Below, piece after piece: positions 48,860 through 60,725 of a DNA stretch of 64,000 bases. Positions within the stretch are counted from its first letter, which is position 1; each line of letters begins with the position of its first letter. The notes below the pieces were generated by a model, which searched no databases, was not told the origin of the DNA, and saw nothing but the letters and a program-made list of their open reading frames with translations. The position numbers and the translations under genes were made by a program. This DNA comes from Coriaria nepalensis (Eukaryota; Streptophyta; Magnoliopsida; Cucurbitales; Coriariaceae), in contig CP114500.1 in NCBI GenBank assembly GCA_027186245.1, positions 6,644,001 to 6,708,000 on the forward strand, written 5' to 3'.

Positions 48860-50660
48860 ACTATACACTATACGATTGATTCTTTCAAGTAAGTAATAAA
48901 TCATTCGGCATTTATTTTTAATATTCTGCTTCTCCATTTCTGACTCAAAGCTTACTGCACCATTTTTTTGAGTTTCATATCCTCTGTGAGCAAAAAATGA
49001 TAGAAGGAGGATCAAAATCTTCCGCACCTATAGAGAGTTCTACATCTCCTATACATCTTGAGATTACATCATCCACCACAATTCTAGACAATCTAACAAG
49101 ACATTCTCAAAGAATTAGAAAGCCTCCTAGTCACTTGTCTAATTATGTGTGTACTGCTTGAACTAAAACATGTGCAAGTCCACATTCTACTTCATCCTCT
49201 CAATCTCCATCAAAAGTTTTCTTTGAGAAGACTCATCTTATTTCTAAGCAGCTGTTCTATGATAGGTTTTCTACATCTTATAAAGCTTTCACTGCCTTTA
49301 TTTCAAGTTTGGTGGGACCTACATCTTACAAAGAAGCATCTAATATCCTTTGTTGGTGTAAGCCATACAAACAGAACTTCAAGCTTTGGAGGAAAACAAC
49401 ACTTTGGACCCTCACTCAATTACCCTCTAGCAAAGAAGCAAATGGTTGCAAGTGGGTTTACAAACTAAAATTCAATTCAATTAGTTCTCTTAAAAGGATA
49501 AAAAATCAAGGTTAGTGGCGAAAGGCTACACTCAATAAGGGGAATCAGCTACCATGTGTCTCTAATTGCAAAAATGACTACAACTTGGTGTCTATTAGCA
49601 TTGACTTCCATTTAAGGTTGCATCCCCATCAATTTGATGTACGAAATTCAATTTTACATGGTGATCTAGACAGATATGTCTACATGAAATTACCTTCCGG
49701 CTATGAAAAAGACTTTAAACCTCATGTATGTAAGCTCTCCAAAAGCTTATATGGACTCAAACAAGCGTTAAGACAGTAGTATGTCAAGATCTCTAAGTTC
49801 TTGATCACTTTTGGTTATACTCAGTCAAAAGCATACTATAGTTTATACACCAAATCCACATCATCTCGCTTCACTTCTATTTTAGTCTTTGTGGATGACA
49901 TCAAGTTGATAGTACAACCCTTGCTTTTATTGACAGTTTCATGGTTTTCAGAGAAACTCATTTTAAAATCAAAGATTTGGGAATTATGAGATATTTCTTT
50001 GGTATTGAGGTGATAATATCCAAAAAGGGCATTCAGGTTTGCCAAAGAAAGTATACCTTTAATCTTTTGCAAGTTGAAAATTTTACTGATGCAAAACCAG
50101 TTAAGATTCCTATAAATCAAAATATCAAATTCAATAAAGATAAGGGTATAATTCTCCTAGATCCAACCATTTTCAGAAGACTAGTTGGCAAATTAATTTG
50201 TCTAACAATCATAAGGCCAGACATTAGATATGTAGTACAAGTTCTCAGTTGATTTATGTCAATTCCTACTGATAAACCTCTGCAAGGAGTTTAGAAAATT
50301 ATACGTTACATAAAAAGGGAACTCCTGATCAAGATCTTTTATTATCTCTCTATGTTTTTATTTTCCTTCCAATATCCAAATTCGAGCCTATTGTGGCTCC
50401 GATTGAGGTCGAGATATGTTAAAGAGATTCATTTTAAGGAGAATCTGCCATTAGCAAATAGAGACATTCATGAATGTCTTCAACTCGCCATTAGCAAACC
50501 AACATTTTCTGTTATAACTTTCTTCCTTCTCTCGTATGCTTGTACATTTCCTATTTGTTAGTTGTACATTATACGATTGATTCTTTCAAGTAAGTAATAA
50601 ATCATTCAACATTTATTTTTACGATTCTTCTTCTCCTTCTTCTCCTTTACTTCAAAGATA
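48860..50660 (+). mobile_element. Internally deleted Ty1/copia element upstream of GST 3 (copia A)
   Basis: Coding pieces on the plus strand start in the linker between integrase and reverse transcriptase (IESSTSPIHLEITSS, about 49028). They continue through LQALEENNTW-like [23 protein letters not shown] (about 49640-49700), [12 protein letters not shown] (about 49730-49770), VFVDDIKLIV (about 49886-49915) and YFFGIEVIISKKGIQVCQRK (about 49990-50055) to the end of the reverse transcriptase near 50250. Frameshifts and stops are frequent. Gag, protease and integrase are absent. Short direct repeats at about 48868-48937 and 50569-50638 (ACGATTGATTCTTTCAAGTA and following) look like LTR remains. 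Ends are approximate. Confidence 0.82.
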
Positions 50661-51322
50661 ATTGATTCATCTAAAATTTGAAACTAATAAACACTAAACT
50701 TAGTGATGCAAATTCATAATAGTCATGAAATAAATAACCCGTCAACCAGCTCATCTTGATCGTCCATCAAACAGATCTAGCTCTTTCATTCCTAGTTGAC
50801 CGGGCTTGTGATCCGAAACTTGCTATTTATATATATTTGATCACAAAAGTCGACCAAGTCAGCATCTTACAATCGGTAATCGGGACAAGAAAATATAAAA
50901 AACATTGCCCCATCTTCTTTGGCTGCCCGAAGCCTTGACTTTGAATACAGTAATAGAAGGAAAAAAAAAAAGCATTTGTAACATTTTATTCCTTTTGTAA
51001 AAATAAAAATCAGAATTCAACTCAACTGCATTACACAACACGACCGACCGTCATTGACTAAGAAATGATCAAATGATGTCTCCACCAAAACCTTATCTTA
51101 TCCCAAAGAAAATCAAGAAAGAGGGCTATTGTCTTATCAATCCGTTATTTAGTTTATCAATAAATCACGTTATTTAAAATAATTTTTTTTTTAAAAAAAG
51201 AAGAAGAATGTATTAAACTTTTATTAAAAAATTAAATTTAGTTAAAATCTTTCTCTAAATAAATAAACTCAATTCCAGCAGCCGTTTGGAAAACTCAGTG
51301 TTCATTCGATGAACCAAAAAAC

Positions 51323-51354
<32 letters not shown>

Positions 51355-51656
51355 TATTTAAATCAATATTTCTTTTCAAACACTTGCGATGACTTCATTA
51401 ATTAGAACTCATAATTCAGCAACACATCACGTGTCCACCAATACTTAATATTTGTCCTGTAAGAACGAACAAACAAGTGGGGTATTAAATAATTAATTCA
51501 ATTATTGGACTCCTTAAGAGGTTTATAAGATATCTCCCCCTATAAATACTAGAGTAGGTTTCCCAAGTTGTCACAAATCACAGCGACTAATCCTTTATAT
51601 TTCTGATTACAAACGCACTTTCATCTTTACGATTAGCATAAGTTGAAGAGGTCATC
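50661..51656 (+). promoter_or_regulatory. Upstream region of GST 3 with conserved GST promoter blocks and TATA box
   Basis: The block TCGACCAAGTCAGCATCTTA (about 50849) matches the W-box region before GST 2. CGACCGTCATTGACTAAGAA (about 51045), with a TGACG core on the reverse strand, and ATGTCTCCACCAAAACCTTA (51076) recur upstream of GST 4 and in a lone copy at 52870. The TATA box TATAAATA is at 51541-51548. An A run with (AT)n lies at about 51321-51357. No coding region. Confidence 0.55.
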
Positions 51657-52505
51657 ATGGCATGCATCAAGATTCATGGAAGCCCTTTTTCCACAGCAAC
51701 CTCGAGGGTTCTTTGTGCTCTTCATGAGAAAGACTTGGAGTATGAGCTTGTTCGAGTGGACTTGAGAATCGGTGAACATAAGAAGGAACCATTCATTTCC
51801 ATCAACGTAAGTCATTTATTAAATATACACATACATACATACATATATATACAGTTCTTCAACTAATAGTCTGATATTATACAATATACATGCAGCCATT
51901 TGGTCAAGTTCCTGGTTTAGAAGATGGAGATCTAAAGCTCTTTGGTAAGTACTCACCTTTTTCTCTCCATATGAGTTTTTCCTAAACCCTAGTATAAGGT
52001 TTATTGACTAACCTAAAAGTTAACCATTTCTTAAAATCTTCGGTTTGCAGAATCCAGAGCAATCACACAATACCTTGCCCACGCTTATGCTGACAAGGGA
52101 ACCAATTTGATAGCCCTAGATCCGAAGAAGATGGCATTAGTAGGAACATGGGTTGAAGTTGAAGCCCACCACTTCGACCCACCAGCATCAAAACTGACAT
52201 GGGAGCTGGCCGCAAAGCCCTTGTTTAATATGGGTCCATCAGACACTGCAGTGGTGGAGGAAAACTTAGCTAAACTGGCATCAGTTCTAGATGTGTATGA
52301 AAAGCAGCTAAGCAAGTCAAAGTACTTGGCTGGTGATTTCTTCTCCTTGGCAGATCTTCATCATCTTCCCAATCTGAGTTACGTGAGAGGAACAGCAGTA
52401 GATGAGTTGATTGATTGTCGCCCACACGTTAAGGCCTGGGTTGATGACATCCTGTCGAGACCAGCTTGGGTTAAAACCGCTGATATGAGAATCAAGCATG
52501 ATTAA
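51657..52505 (+). CDS. GSTF: Phi-class glutathione S-transferase 3, 217 aa
   Basis: Exons 51657-51806, 51896-51944 and 52051-52505, in phase. Catalytic Ser12 lies in [19 protein letters not shown]. The glutathione site includes [20 protein letters not shown]. The C-terminal domain has [40 protein letters not shown] and [13 protein letters not shown], ending MRIKHD. It is almost identical to GST 4: I see only two amino-acid differences (Val for Ala at residue 18, Ile for Val near the end), and the introns are nearly identical as well. This means a recent duplication or gene conversion. Both active-site regions are intact, so both copies are likely functional. Confidence 0.95.
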
Positions 52506-52559
52506 TTATACCAATATTCATCGATTTCTTCGATATTAATAAGGTGGTTCTACTAAAGA

Positions 52560-52869
52560 GTACTCTATGTTTTGAATTCAGTTTTCATTCATGTAAGTTG
52601 GTTTTGTCATGTCTTGAATTGAGTCGTATGTTGTGTTTGATATAAGAGTTTCGAAAATTGTCTGTTTTCGAGAATTCAGTTTTCATTCATGTAAGTTGGT
52701 TTTACGCGTATTTTGTTTTTTAATAAATTTATTTATATATATAATTTTTAGTTAATATTTTAATTCGTTTAAATAAAATTTATATAATTAGATTTTGGTA
52801 ACGGTCCTGACATAAAATGCTATATAATATATTTTGTCATTAAAAAATATTTTATTACTTATTTTTTTT
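52560..52869. repeat. 3' boundary of the GST duplication with a 98-bp offset repeat
   Basis: GAATTCAGTTTTCATTCATG occurs at 52574 and again at 52672. The GST 3 downstream DNA follows GST 4 closely up to GTCTGTTTTC (about 52668, 58783 in GST 4). It then jumps back to the earlier sequence and continues into unrelated AT-rich DNA. This marks the right end of the duplicated block and suggests a rearrangement joined there. Confidence 0.7.
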
Positions 52870-52995
52870 GTTTAAAAAAGCAACATGCCCCACTGTCGTT
52901 GAGTAAGAAATGCTCAAATAATGTCTCCACCAAAACTTCATCTTATCCTAAAAATAAAAAAAATATATATAAAAAGGGGCTATCGATTTATTAAT
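52870..52995 (+). promoter_or_regulatory. Orphan fragment of a GST promoter
   Basis: GCAACATGCCCCACTGTCGT, then GAGTAAGAAATGCTCAAATA and ATGTCTCCACCAAAACTTCA (52921), followed by AAAAAGGGGCTATCGATTTA, matches the distal promoter block before GST 3 (51030-51135) and GST 4 (57340-57465). No GST follows; copia B begins instead. It is a leftover third copy. Confidence 0.75.
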
Positions 52996-53039
52996 CACAA
53001 ATGGAAATATACCACTTACTCTATAAGCTTTGATAAAGA

Positions 53040-56000
53040 AGACATTCTTAGTGAGGCTTGTGAGAGGTGCGATTGTTTATGGGATGCATAATTCTGTTAA
53101 TTTAGGGTTACGTTCAAGTATCTCCTACATAAGTAAGGCTCAAGAACACTGAGAGGAACTAAAAGAACGTTTAACTCAAAAGGATGGACCACGTGTCTAC
53201 TCTCTAAGAAAACTACTACTTAACCTTATGATTCTATAGTTGTGTACCATGGAAAGTTAAAATGATAATGGTACTACTAACTCAACGATTTCGAGTCTAT
53301 ACCAAAGTGTAATTGTGGAAAATTAAAGAACCTTGTGAATCATTATCATAGAGACAGAGTAATTAAATTCCTCATGGACGTTAATGATTCCTACTCAACC
53401 TTCCGAGATCAAATCATGCTCCAACTTCCTCTGCCTTAAAGTGAGCCTAGTATATAGCCATAACAAGAATCAAGAGAGATCTCACGCCATAGCTACTCCT
53501 CCTATTATTCATATTTTTAACCCTTTGGCAATGGCCACAAGAAAATTCTAGGACTACATCCCTAATTACTTTGTTTACCTAAGCAAAACTGGAGACTGCG
53601 TCAAGAAACATAAAATATTTTTCTCCCATTGCAAAATCGCCGGACATGTTCTAGAAACTTGTTTCAAAGTTGGAAATTCAGAACCTCCATTTTAAAGTAA
53701 TAAGACATATCAAAGCTAAATGTTACAAACTCTATGGTTATACAAAAGGACACAAGTTGAACTATCCAGTAAAGAGTTTCAGTTGAGTTTATGTTTCAAA
53801 CCCCACTAATCCAGAGAGTTCGTCTCAGGAGTAATTCACTTTTTTAAAGACTAAATATCAGCAAATTATGCCTCTTCTGAAAGGAAATTCTCCATATACT
53901 CCTTAGATTATCATGGTTCAAACCATCACTCCATCCATTTTAGTTGAACCTACTAGTTCCCTATTTTATTGAGATCATAAAATTCATACTAGACATCAAT
54001 ATGATATTTCTTATTTCACTCATAATATCGGTATAATAGCCTTCTCAGGTCAATTACCAACTAGGCATATGGCCCCTGTCACTCACATTGGCACCATCCA
54101 AGTAATAGATAGATTGATATTACATGATGTTCTTTGTGTGCCATCTTTTTCTTTTAACCTCATTTCTACTATAAAATTCACTGCCTCCTTAAAGTAGTAA
54201 CACAAATTTTTTTATTTTTCATCTTCTCATGGTTTTATATAAGACCATTTGTATTGGAAGATGATTGAGAGGAGTGAAGTAAAGAATGATCTCTATCATC
54301 TCTTGTTAGAAGATTCTCAACCTAGTGTTTTAGTAAATAAATTTCATGCATTTGTTTTACCTAGTTCTTCAAAAAATTTGTCTAAACTTGATTCAGTTGA
54401 ATTATGGCACTATAAGCTTAGTCATGTCTCTTTATGCAGACTATATTTATTGCATATTCCTTTTGATTCTGATAAAAATCATTCTTATGATATTTGTCCC
54501 TTGGTCAGACACCATAAAAATCCTATTAGATTTAAAAAGAAGCTTGACTTGATACATTGTGACATATGGGGACCTAATTCAATGGCCTCCTATGATTGTA
54601 CTAGATACTTTTTTTACTATAGTAGAGGATCACTCAAGAAATACATGGGTATATATGCTTAAATAGAAATAAGAAGCTAAACATCAATCTTTCTATTCTT
54701 ATGTTGAGATACAATTTATCTTAAAAGTTAATACCATTAGGAATGATAATTGAGTTGAATTTGTGTTGCATGATTTCTATCTAACTAAAGGAATTATACA
54801 TCAATGTACATGTAGAAACCCCACAACAAAACAACATAGCTGAAAGAAAACACCAACATATCTTAAATGTAGCAAGAGCCTTACGTCTTCAGTTTTGGCC
54901 TTCCATTAAGTTATTGAAAATATCTTGTTCTAACTGCTATTTTTCTTAAAAATAGAACTCTCTCACCATTATTGCAAAATAAGTCTTCCTATGAATTTCT
55001 TCTAGACAAAAAAAAAATAGATTACCATTTCCTAAATTTTCTTGGATGGCTGCGTTTTGCCCCCACATTATGTCAAAGAAGAAAAAAAGTTTGATCCTCG
55101 AGCTAGAAAATGTATTTTCCTTAGCTATCCCCAAGGTGTCAAAGGATATAAGTTATTAGACATGAAAGACAATTCTATTCTAATTTCAAGAGATGTTCGA
55201 TTTTTTGAACATGAGTTACCTCATAGGAACACATCAGTTTCAATAGATCATTCAACTTCTTCTCTTCCTTTCCCTTCCACAATTTATACTGACTCTGATT
55301 CTCAATGTGACTATTCTATTTCAAACACTTCTTTCTCATCCTCACCTATACATGTTACACATACACCTATTGAGAGTTCTCTATCTCCTATACCTCTAGA
55401 TATTATATTATCTACTACAATTCTAGGCAATCTACTAAGACGTTCTCAAATAATTAGGAAGCCTCCTAATCACTTGTCTAATTATATGTGTACTTCTTTA
55501 ACTAAAACTTTTGCATGTCCACATTCTACTTCATCCTCTCAATCTCCATCAAAAGTTTTTCTTGAGAAGACTTATCTTATTTCTAAGCATCTATTTTATG
55601 ATAAGTTTTCTAGATCTTACAAAACTTTCACTGCCTATATTTCAAGTTTTGTTGGACTTACATCGTACAAAGAAGCATCTAAATATTCTTTATTGGTGCA
55701 AGACCTGCAAACAAAACTTCAAGCTTTAGAGGATAACAACACTTGGACCCTCACTCAATAACCCTATAGCGAAGAAGCAATTAGTTGCAAGTGGATTTAC
55801 AAACTAAAATTCAATTTAGTTAGTACTCTATAAAGAAATAAATCAAGGTCGATGGCCAAAGGCTACACTCAATAGGAGGGAATTAATGACCAGGTCCCTC
55901 CAGTTGCAATAATGACTATAATTCAGTGTCTATTAGCATTGGCTTCCATTCAAGGTTGCATCTCCATCAATTCGTTGTGTAAAATGCATTTTTTTCCATG

Positions 56001-57140
56001 GTGATCTATAAGGATATGTCTACATGAAATTGCCTTCCGACTATGAAAAATGTTTTAAATCTCATGTATACAAGCTCACCAAAAGTCTATATGGACTCAA
56101 ACAAGCCTCAAGAAAATAGTATGCCAAATTTTCTAAGTTCTTGATCACTCTTGGTTATACGCAGTCAAAAGCATATTAGTTCATTCACCAAATCCACATC
56201 ATCTAGTTCACTTCTATTTTAGTCTATATTGATGACATCATAGTTGCTAGTACAATATTGATAGTTTGAAGGTTTTCATACACTTATTTTAAAATCAAAA
56301 ATTCAGGAATTCTCAGATATTTCATAAATATTGAGATAACAAGATCTAAAATGGACATTCAGGTTTGCCAAAAAAAGTATATCTTTAATCTTTTGCAAGT
56401 TGAAAATTTTACTAATGCAAAACAAGTTAAGCTTCCTATGGATCAAAGTGTCAAATTCAACAAAGATAATGGTACAATTCTACTACTTCCAACCATTTTC
56501 AGAAGACTATTTGGGAAATTGATTTGTCTAGCAATCATAAGGCCAGACATCAGCTAAGCAGTACAAGTTTTTAGTCAATTTATATAAATTCCAACTGATA
56601 AACATCTATAAGGAGTTCATAATATTGTATGTTACTTGAAAGTAATTTTTAGTCGGGATCTTTTATTCTCTTCTTCTTCTAAAATCCAAATTCGAGCTTA
56701 TTGTGACTCTGATTAGGCTGCTTGCCTAAATATCATATGATCAGTCATTGGATATATATTCTCCTCGCCTCATCTTTAATTTCATAAAAATTAAAAAAAA
56801 AAAAAAAAAAACATGTCACAATATCAAGATCTTCCTTTGAAGTAATTCATCTTTTGATAGCAACTAGTACTTATTGCAAATTAATTTGGCTTAGATAGTT
56901 ACCGATGATTTCTAGATTTTTCATCCTAATCCAACTGCCCATCTTGCAGCCCGGGGTATTAAGGAGAATTCTCCATTAGCAAATAGAGATATTCCTTCGT
57001 GTTCAACTCGCGAAGAAGAACCTTCCTTCAACGATAACCTACAAAAAGACAGGGATTTTAACTCAATCATAACGATGGCGTATTGCAAAGAAGGAAAGTA
57101 AAGGGATTTGACATCAAACGCACAGCTTCACTTAAAGGGA
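53040..57140 (+). mobile_element. Near full-length but decayed Ty1/copia element between GST 3 and GST 4 (copia B)
   Basis: Domains appear in normal copia order on the plus strand. Gag is seen as FLMDVNDSYSTFRDQIMLQL (about 53370-53430) with zinc-knuckle remains SHCKIAGHVLETC (about 53620-53660). A protease-region tail gives LPTRHMAPVTHIGTIQVIDR (about 54055-54115) and a GAG-pre-integrase piece LWHYKLSHVSLC (54249-54662). An integrase piece DLIHCDIWGPNS follows, then the integrase C-terminus FDPRARKCIFLSYPQGVKGY with a linker (55042-55761). Reverse transcriptase runs to about 56560, and RNase H (AYCDSD, GYIFLAS, SRSSFEV) to about 57000. Many stops and frameshifts make it inactive. It is the same family as copia A. 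LTR borders are unclear. Confidence 0.86.
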
Positions 57141-57766
57141 TTTGACATCAACATTTGTTTTTACTATTCTTCTTCTCCTTCTTCTCCATTTACTTAAAAC
57201 CAAATTGAATTATCTAAAAACTGAAACTAATAATCACTAATTAAGAGGTGAACTCAATATTTTATTCAAAACTTGCCATATTTTATTCCTTTCAAACTCT
57301 TGCGAAATCAAAACTCAATAGTTGAACTCAATTGCATTACGCAACATGTCAGACCGTCATTGATTAAGAAATGATCAAACAATGTCTCTCCACAACTTCA
57401 TGTCATCCAAAAAAAAAAAAAAAGAGAAAAAAAATCAATAAAGAGGGGCCATTGATTTTTATCAATCGAAAACCATTATTATTTAGAAATCATAATTCAA
57501 TCCAATTGCCGGACACATCACGTCGTACATTCATTGACTCATTCAACTCTCCACGAATACTTGGTATTATCCTGTAAGAACAAACAAGTGGGGTATTAAA
57601 TAATTATTTCAACTATTGGACTCATTAAGAGGTTTATAAGGTATCTCCTCCTATAAATACCAGAGCAGATTTCCCAAGTTGTCACAAATCACAGCGACTA
57701 ATCCTTTATATTTCTGATTACTACGCACTTTCATCTTTACGAATAGCATAAGTTGAAGAGGTCATC
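57141..57766 (+). promoter_or_regulatory. Upstream region of GST 4 with conserved promoter blocks and TATA box
   Basis: It carries the shared blocks GACCGTCATTGATTAAGAAA (about 57351) and ATGTCTCTCCACAACTTCAT (57382), then CTGTAAGAACAAACAAGTGG (about 57571) as in GST 3, and the TATA box TATAAATA at 57652-57659. Its first bases, CTATTCTTCTTCTCCTTCTT and AAACTGAAACTAATAATCAC, match the DNA just after copia A. The similarity therefore spans copia end, flank and promoter. Confidence 0.6.
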
Positions 57767-58619
57767 ATGGCATGCATCAAGATTCATGGAAGCCCTTTTT
57801 CCACAGCAACCTCGAGGGCTCTTTGTGCTCTTCATGAGAAAGACTTGGAGTATGAGCTTGTTCGAGTGGACTTGAGAATCGGTGAGCATAAGAAGGAACC
57901 TTTCATTTCCATCAACGTAAGTCATTTATTAAATGTACACACATACACATATATATATATATATACAGTTCTTCAACTAATAGTCTGATACTATACAATA
58001 TACATGCAGCCATTTGGTCAAGTTCCTGGTTTAGAAGATGGAGATCTAAAGCTCTTTGGTATATACTCACCTTTTTCTATCCATATGAGTTTTTCCTAAA
58101 CCCTAGTATAAGGTTTATTGACTAACCTAAAAGTTAACCATTTCTTAAAATCTTCGGTTTGCAGAATCCAGAGCAATCACACAATACCTTGCCCACGCTT
58201 ATGCTGACAAGGGAACCAATTTGATAGCCCTAGATCCGAAGAAGATGGCATTAGTAGGAACATGGGTGGAAGTTGAAGCCCACCACTTCGACCCACCAGC
58301 ATCAAAACTGACATGGGAGCTGGCCGCAAAGCCCTTGTTTAATATGGGCCCATCAGACACTGCAGTGGTGGAGGAAAACTTAGCCAAACTGGCATCAGTT
58401 CTGGATGTGTATGAAAAGCAGCTAAGCAAGTCAAAGTACTTGGCTGGTGATTTCTTCTCCTTGGCAGATCTTCATCATCTTCCCAATCTGAGTTACGTGA
58501 GAGGAACAGCAGTAGATGAGTTGATTGATTGTCGCCCACATGTTAAGGCCTGGGTTGATGACATCCTGTCGAGACCAGCTTGGGTTAAAACCGCTGATAT
58601 GAGAGTCAAGCATGATTAA
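57767..58619 (+). CDS. GSTF: Phi-class glutathione S-transferase 4, 217 aa
   Basis: Exons 57767-57916, 58010-58058 and 58165-58619, in phase. It is nearly the same protein as GST 3, with Ala18 (SRALCAL) and ending MRVKHD. Catalytic Ser12 and the SRAI glutathione-site residues are intact. The donor of intron 2 is G|GTATATAC where GST 3 has G|GTAAGTAC; this weaker donor might lower splicing efficiency. Intron 1 has a longer AT repeat than GST 3. The start codon and leader (AGCATAAGTTGAAGAGGTCA before ATG) are the same in both. Confidence 0.95.
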
Positions 58620-60544
58620 TTAACCAATATTCATCGATTTCTTCGATATTAATAAGGTGGTTCTACTAAAGAGTACTCTATGTTTTGAATTCAGTTTTCA
58701 TTCATGTAAGTTGGTTTTTGTCATGTCTTGAATTGAGTCGTATGTTGTGTTTGATGTAAGAGTTTCGAAAATTGTCTGTTTTCTCACTCTTCAATCCTTG
58801 TTGGTTAATAAATTATTAGCAATTTGTTTTCTCTTTTTTAATGTTGTCGGCATGGACAATGATAATGATAATGATAATGGCCAGAGCATTTATATTCAAT
58901 TAATTATATTTTTTAAGATTATAAGTAAAATTTATAAAAGAAAAATAAGTAAATTATTATCAATTTATTTTTTCTTTTTTAATGATGGTTCCCAAAATCA
59001 AGCAATTTTTAGCCATTAAATGAGTTAGAAGTGATAGCCACTTTTTCCCTATAAGCACGCCAAGAAAACCATTTCACTCCAATTTTTGATCATTAGCATT
59101 AATTGGCCGAAAATAATGATTTGATGGCCTTAAAGCAAGCAGTTTTCGACTAATAAATAAAATAATTTAGCTAAGCATGATTTAGAAGTGGAACTTACCT
59201 TTCCCCCCCCCAAAAAAATATACCAATAGGATAATTTTAGCCTCATTTTTAGACAAATTAAGTAATTTGCCATAATCTTAGCTTAGTGGAGCTTTGTTGG
59301 CCAAATGTTAGGGAGAGTGATGAGAAAAAAAGTCAAAGACAAACTCGAACATAATAGAAATCATAATCAATAAAAAAAATTATGACCGGGTTAACATTTC
59401 CTTAAAAAATGAGGAAACATAATTCATAAAGTGGTTGACTTTTTTTAGCATGGAAATCAAGTATTTTACCAAAATTTAACGTTTATTTTGCCATTATGTT
59501 TGTTTATAAATAAAATGCTTGGGTTAGGTAAATTATCGTCGTCATCATCCATTCGATCAATTAACAAACTATTAAACATTCAAATTCTCTTGATATATCT
59601 AATACTTATCTTTTATTTTTGTTTCGTTTGAAAAAATGTTTTTGTTTTTTTCTTAGATTCATTAATAAGAATAGTATTAGTTCACTGAAATTTCACTTAA
59701 ATAAAGGTTTTGATTTATTGTTCATATATAAAATGTCATTTTCTTTTCCTTTAATTTTAAAAGTTGTTTAATTTATTATTGCCATAAGAGTTATAATTAG
59801 ATTAAATTAAATTTATTATTTTAGATTTAGATTTATCATTTCAATTCCTTTATTTTAATTAATATTCTTTATTCATTCATCTTTTAAATCTTAATTTCCT
59901 AATCATTTGTTATTTTTTTTTAATTTAATAATAATTATTTAAATTCTCTATTAAAAAAAAATAAAATTTAGATTAATTCTAATTCTTTAACCTATTTTCA
60001 TATATGTTAGTAATTTTTTTAACACATATTTCTTTTTTATATATAATATAAAATTTACTTTAAATTTCTATCATATTTATATTATTTATTATATTTTTTC
60101 AACGACTAAACTGGATCATCCTATAATTTGTGAGAGCAGCGTTAAATTATGCGTGAGGATTCAACAATCTCGAAATGGAGATTGAAAATTTGGATGGCCA
60201 AAAAGAAAATAGATAACTTAATACTACTTTTTTTTCAACCTATTATTTCTCAATGCAAACGCAAAAGTAGCTAGTCAAAGTCAGCGCCTCTTTTGGCGTG
60301 TCCGAAAATTTGGCTTTGATTTCTAGGATCTCCGACAAGACTGAAAAAATAAGTTATTTCATAGCCGTCGATCCGGAAAAATTAAAATTAAAAAAAGAAA
60401 AAAGAAAAAATCGTTCATTCGTTGACCAAAAAATTGAAATCGTTATCTTTCTAAAGGGTAAAGACTAGATCAACATCTCTATTCAAACTTGTGCTAAAGA
60501 TCGAAGCGTAGTACACACGGCGTCGTGTAGCTAGCTTTACCTAA
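58620..60544. other. AT-rich intergenic DNA between GST 4 and GST 5
   Basis: The 3' UTR of GST 4 is probably in the first 200 bases. There is a (GATAAT)n-like run at about 58857-58877 and a C run at 59205-59212. The rest is AT-rich with no coding match. The last 300 bases, including AGTCAAAGTCAGCGCCTCTT near 60274, weakly resemble the W-box region before GST 2. Confidence 0.5.
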
Positions 60545-60629
60545 TAACGTCAACGGTTACGTATCATGTCTCCACCACAACTTTATAATATAAATAAACA
60601 AACCGGCCATCGATATGTCCTTATAAATA
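60545..60629 (+). promoter_or_regulatory. Promoter elements of GST 5
   Basis: TAACGTCA at 60545-60552 is the reverse of TGACGTTA, a TGA-bZIP-type site. The conserved block ATGTCTCCACCACAACTTTA starts at 60566. The TATA box TATAAATA is at 60622-60629 in the shared context TATAAATACCAGAGTAG. The distal block found before GST 3 and 4 is shortened here, so the TGACG site lies much nearer the TATA box. Confidence 0.55.
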
Positions 60630-60725
60630 CCAGAGTAGATTTCTCTGGCTATCATAATTCATAGCAAGTAATCCTTTCTTCTTCATTGATCAATCCTTTA
60701 GCAACATACATAATCCGAAAAAGTG

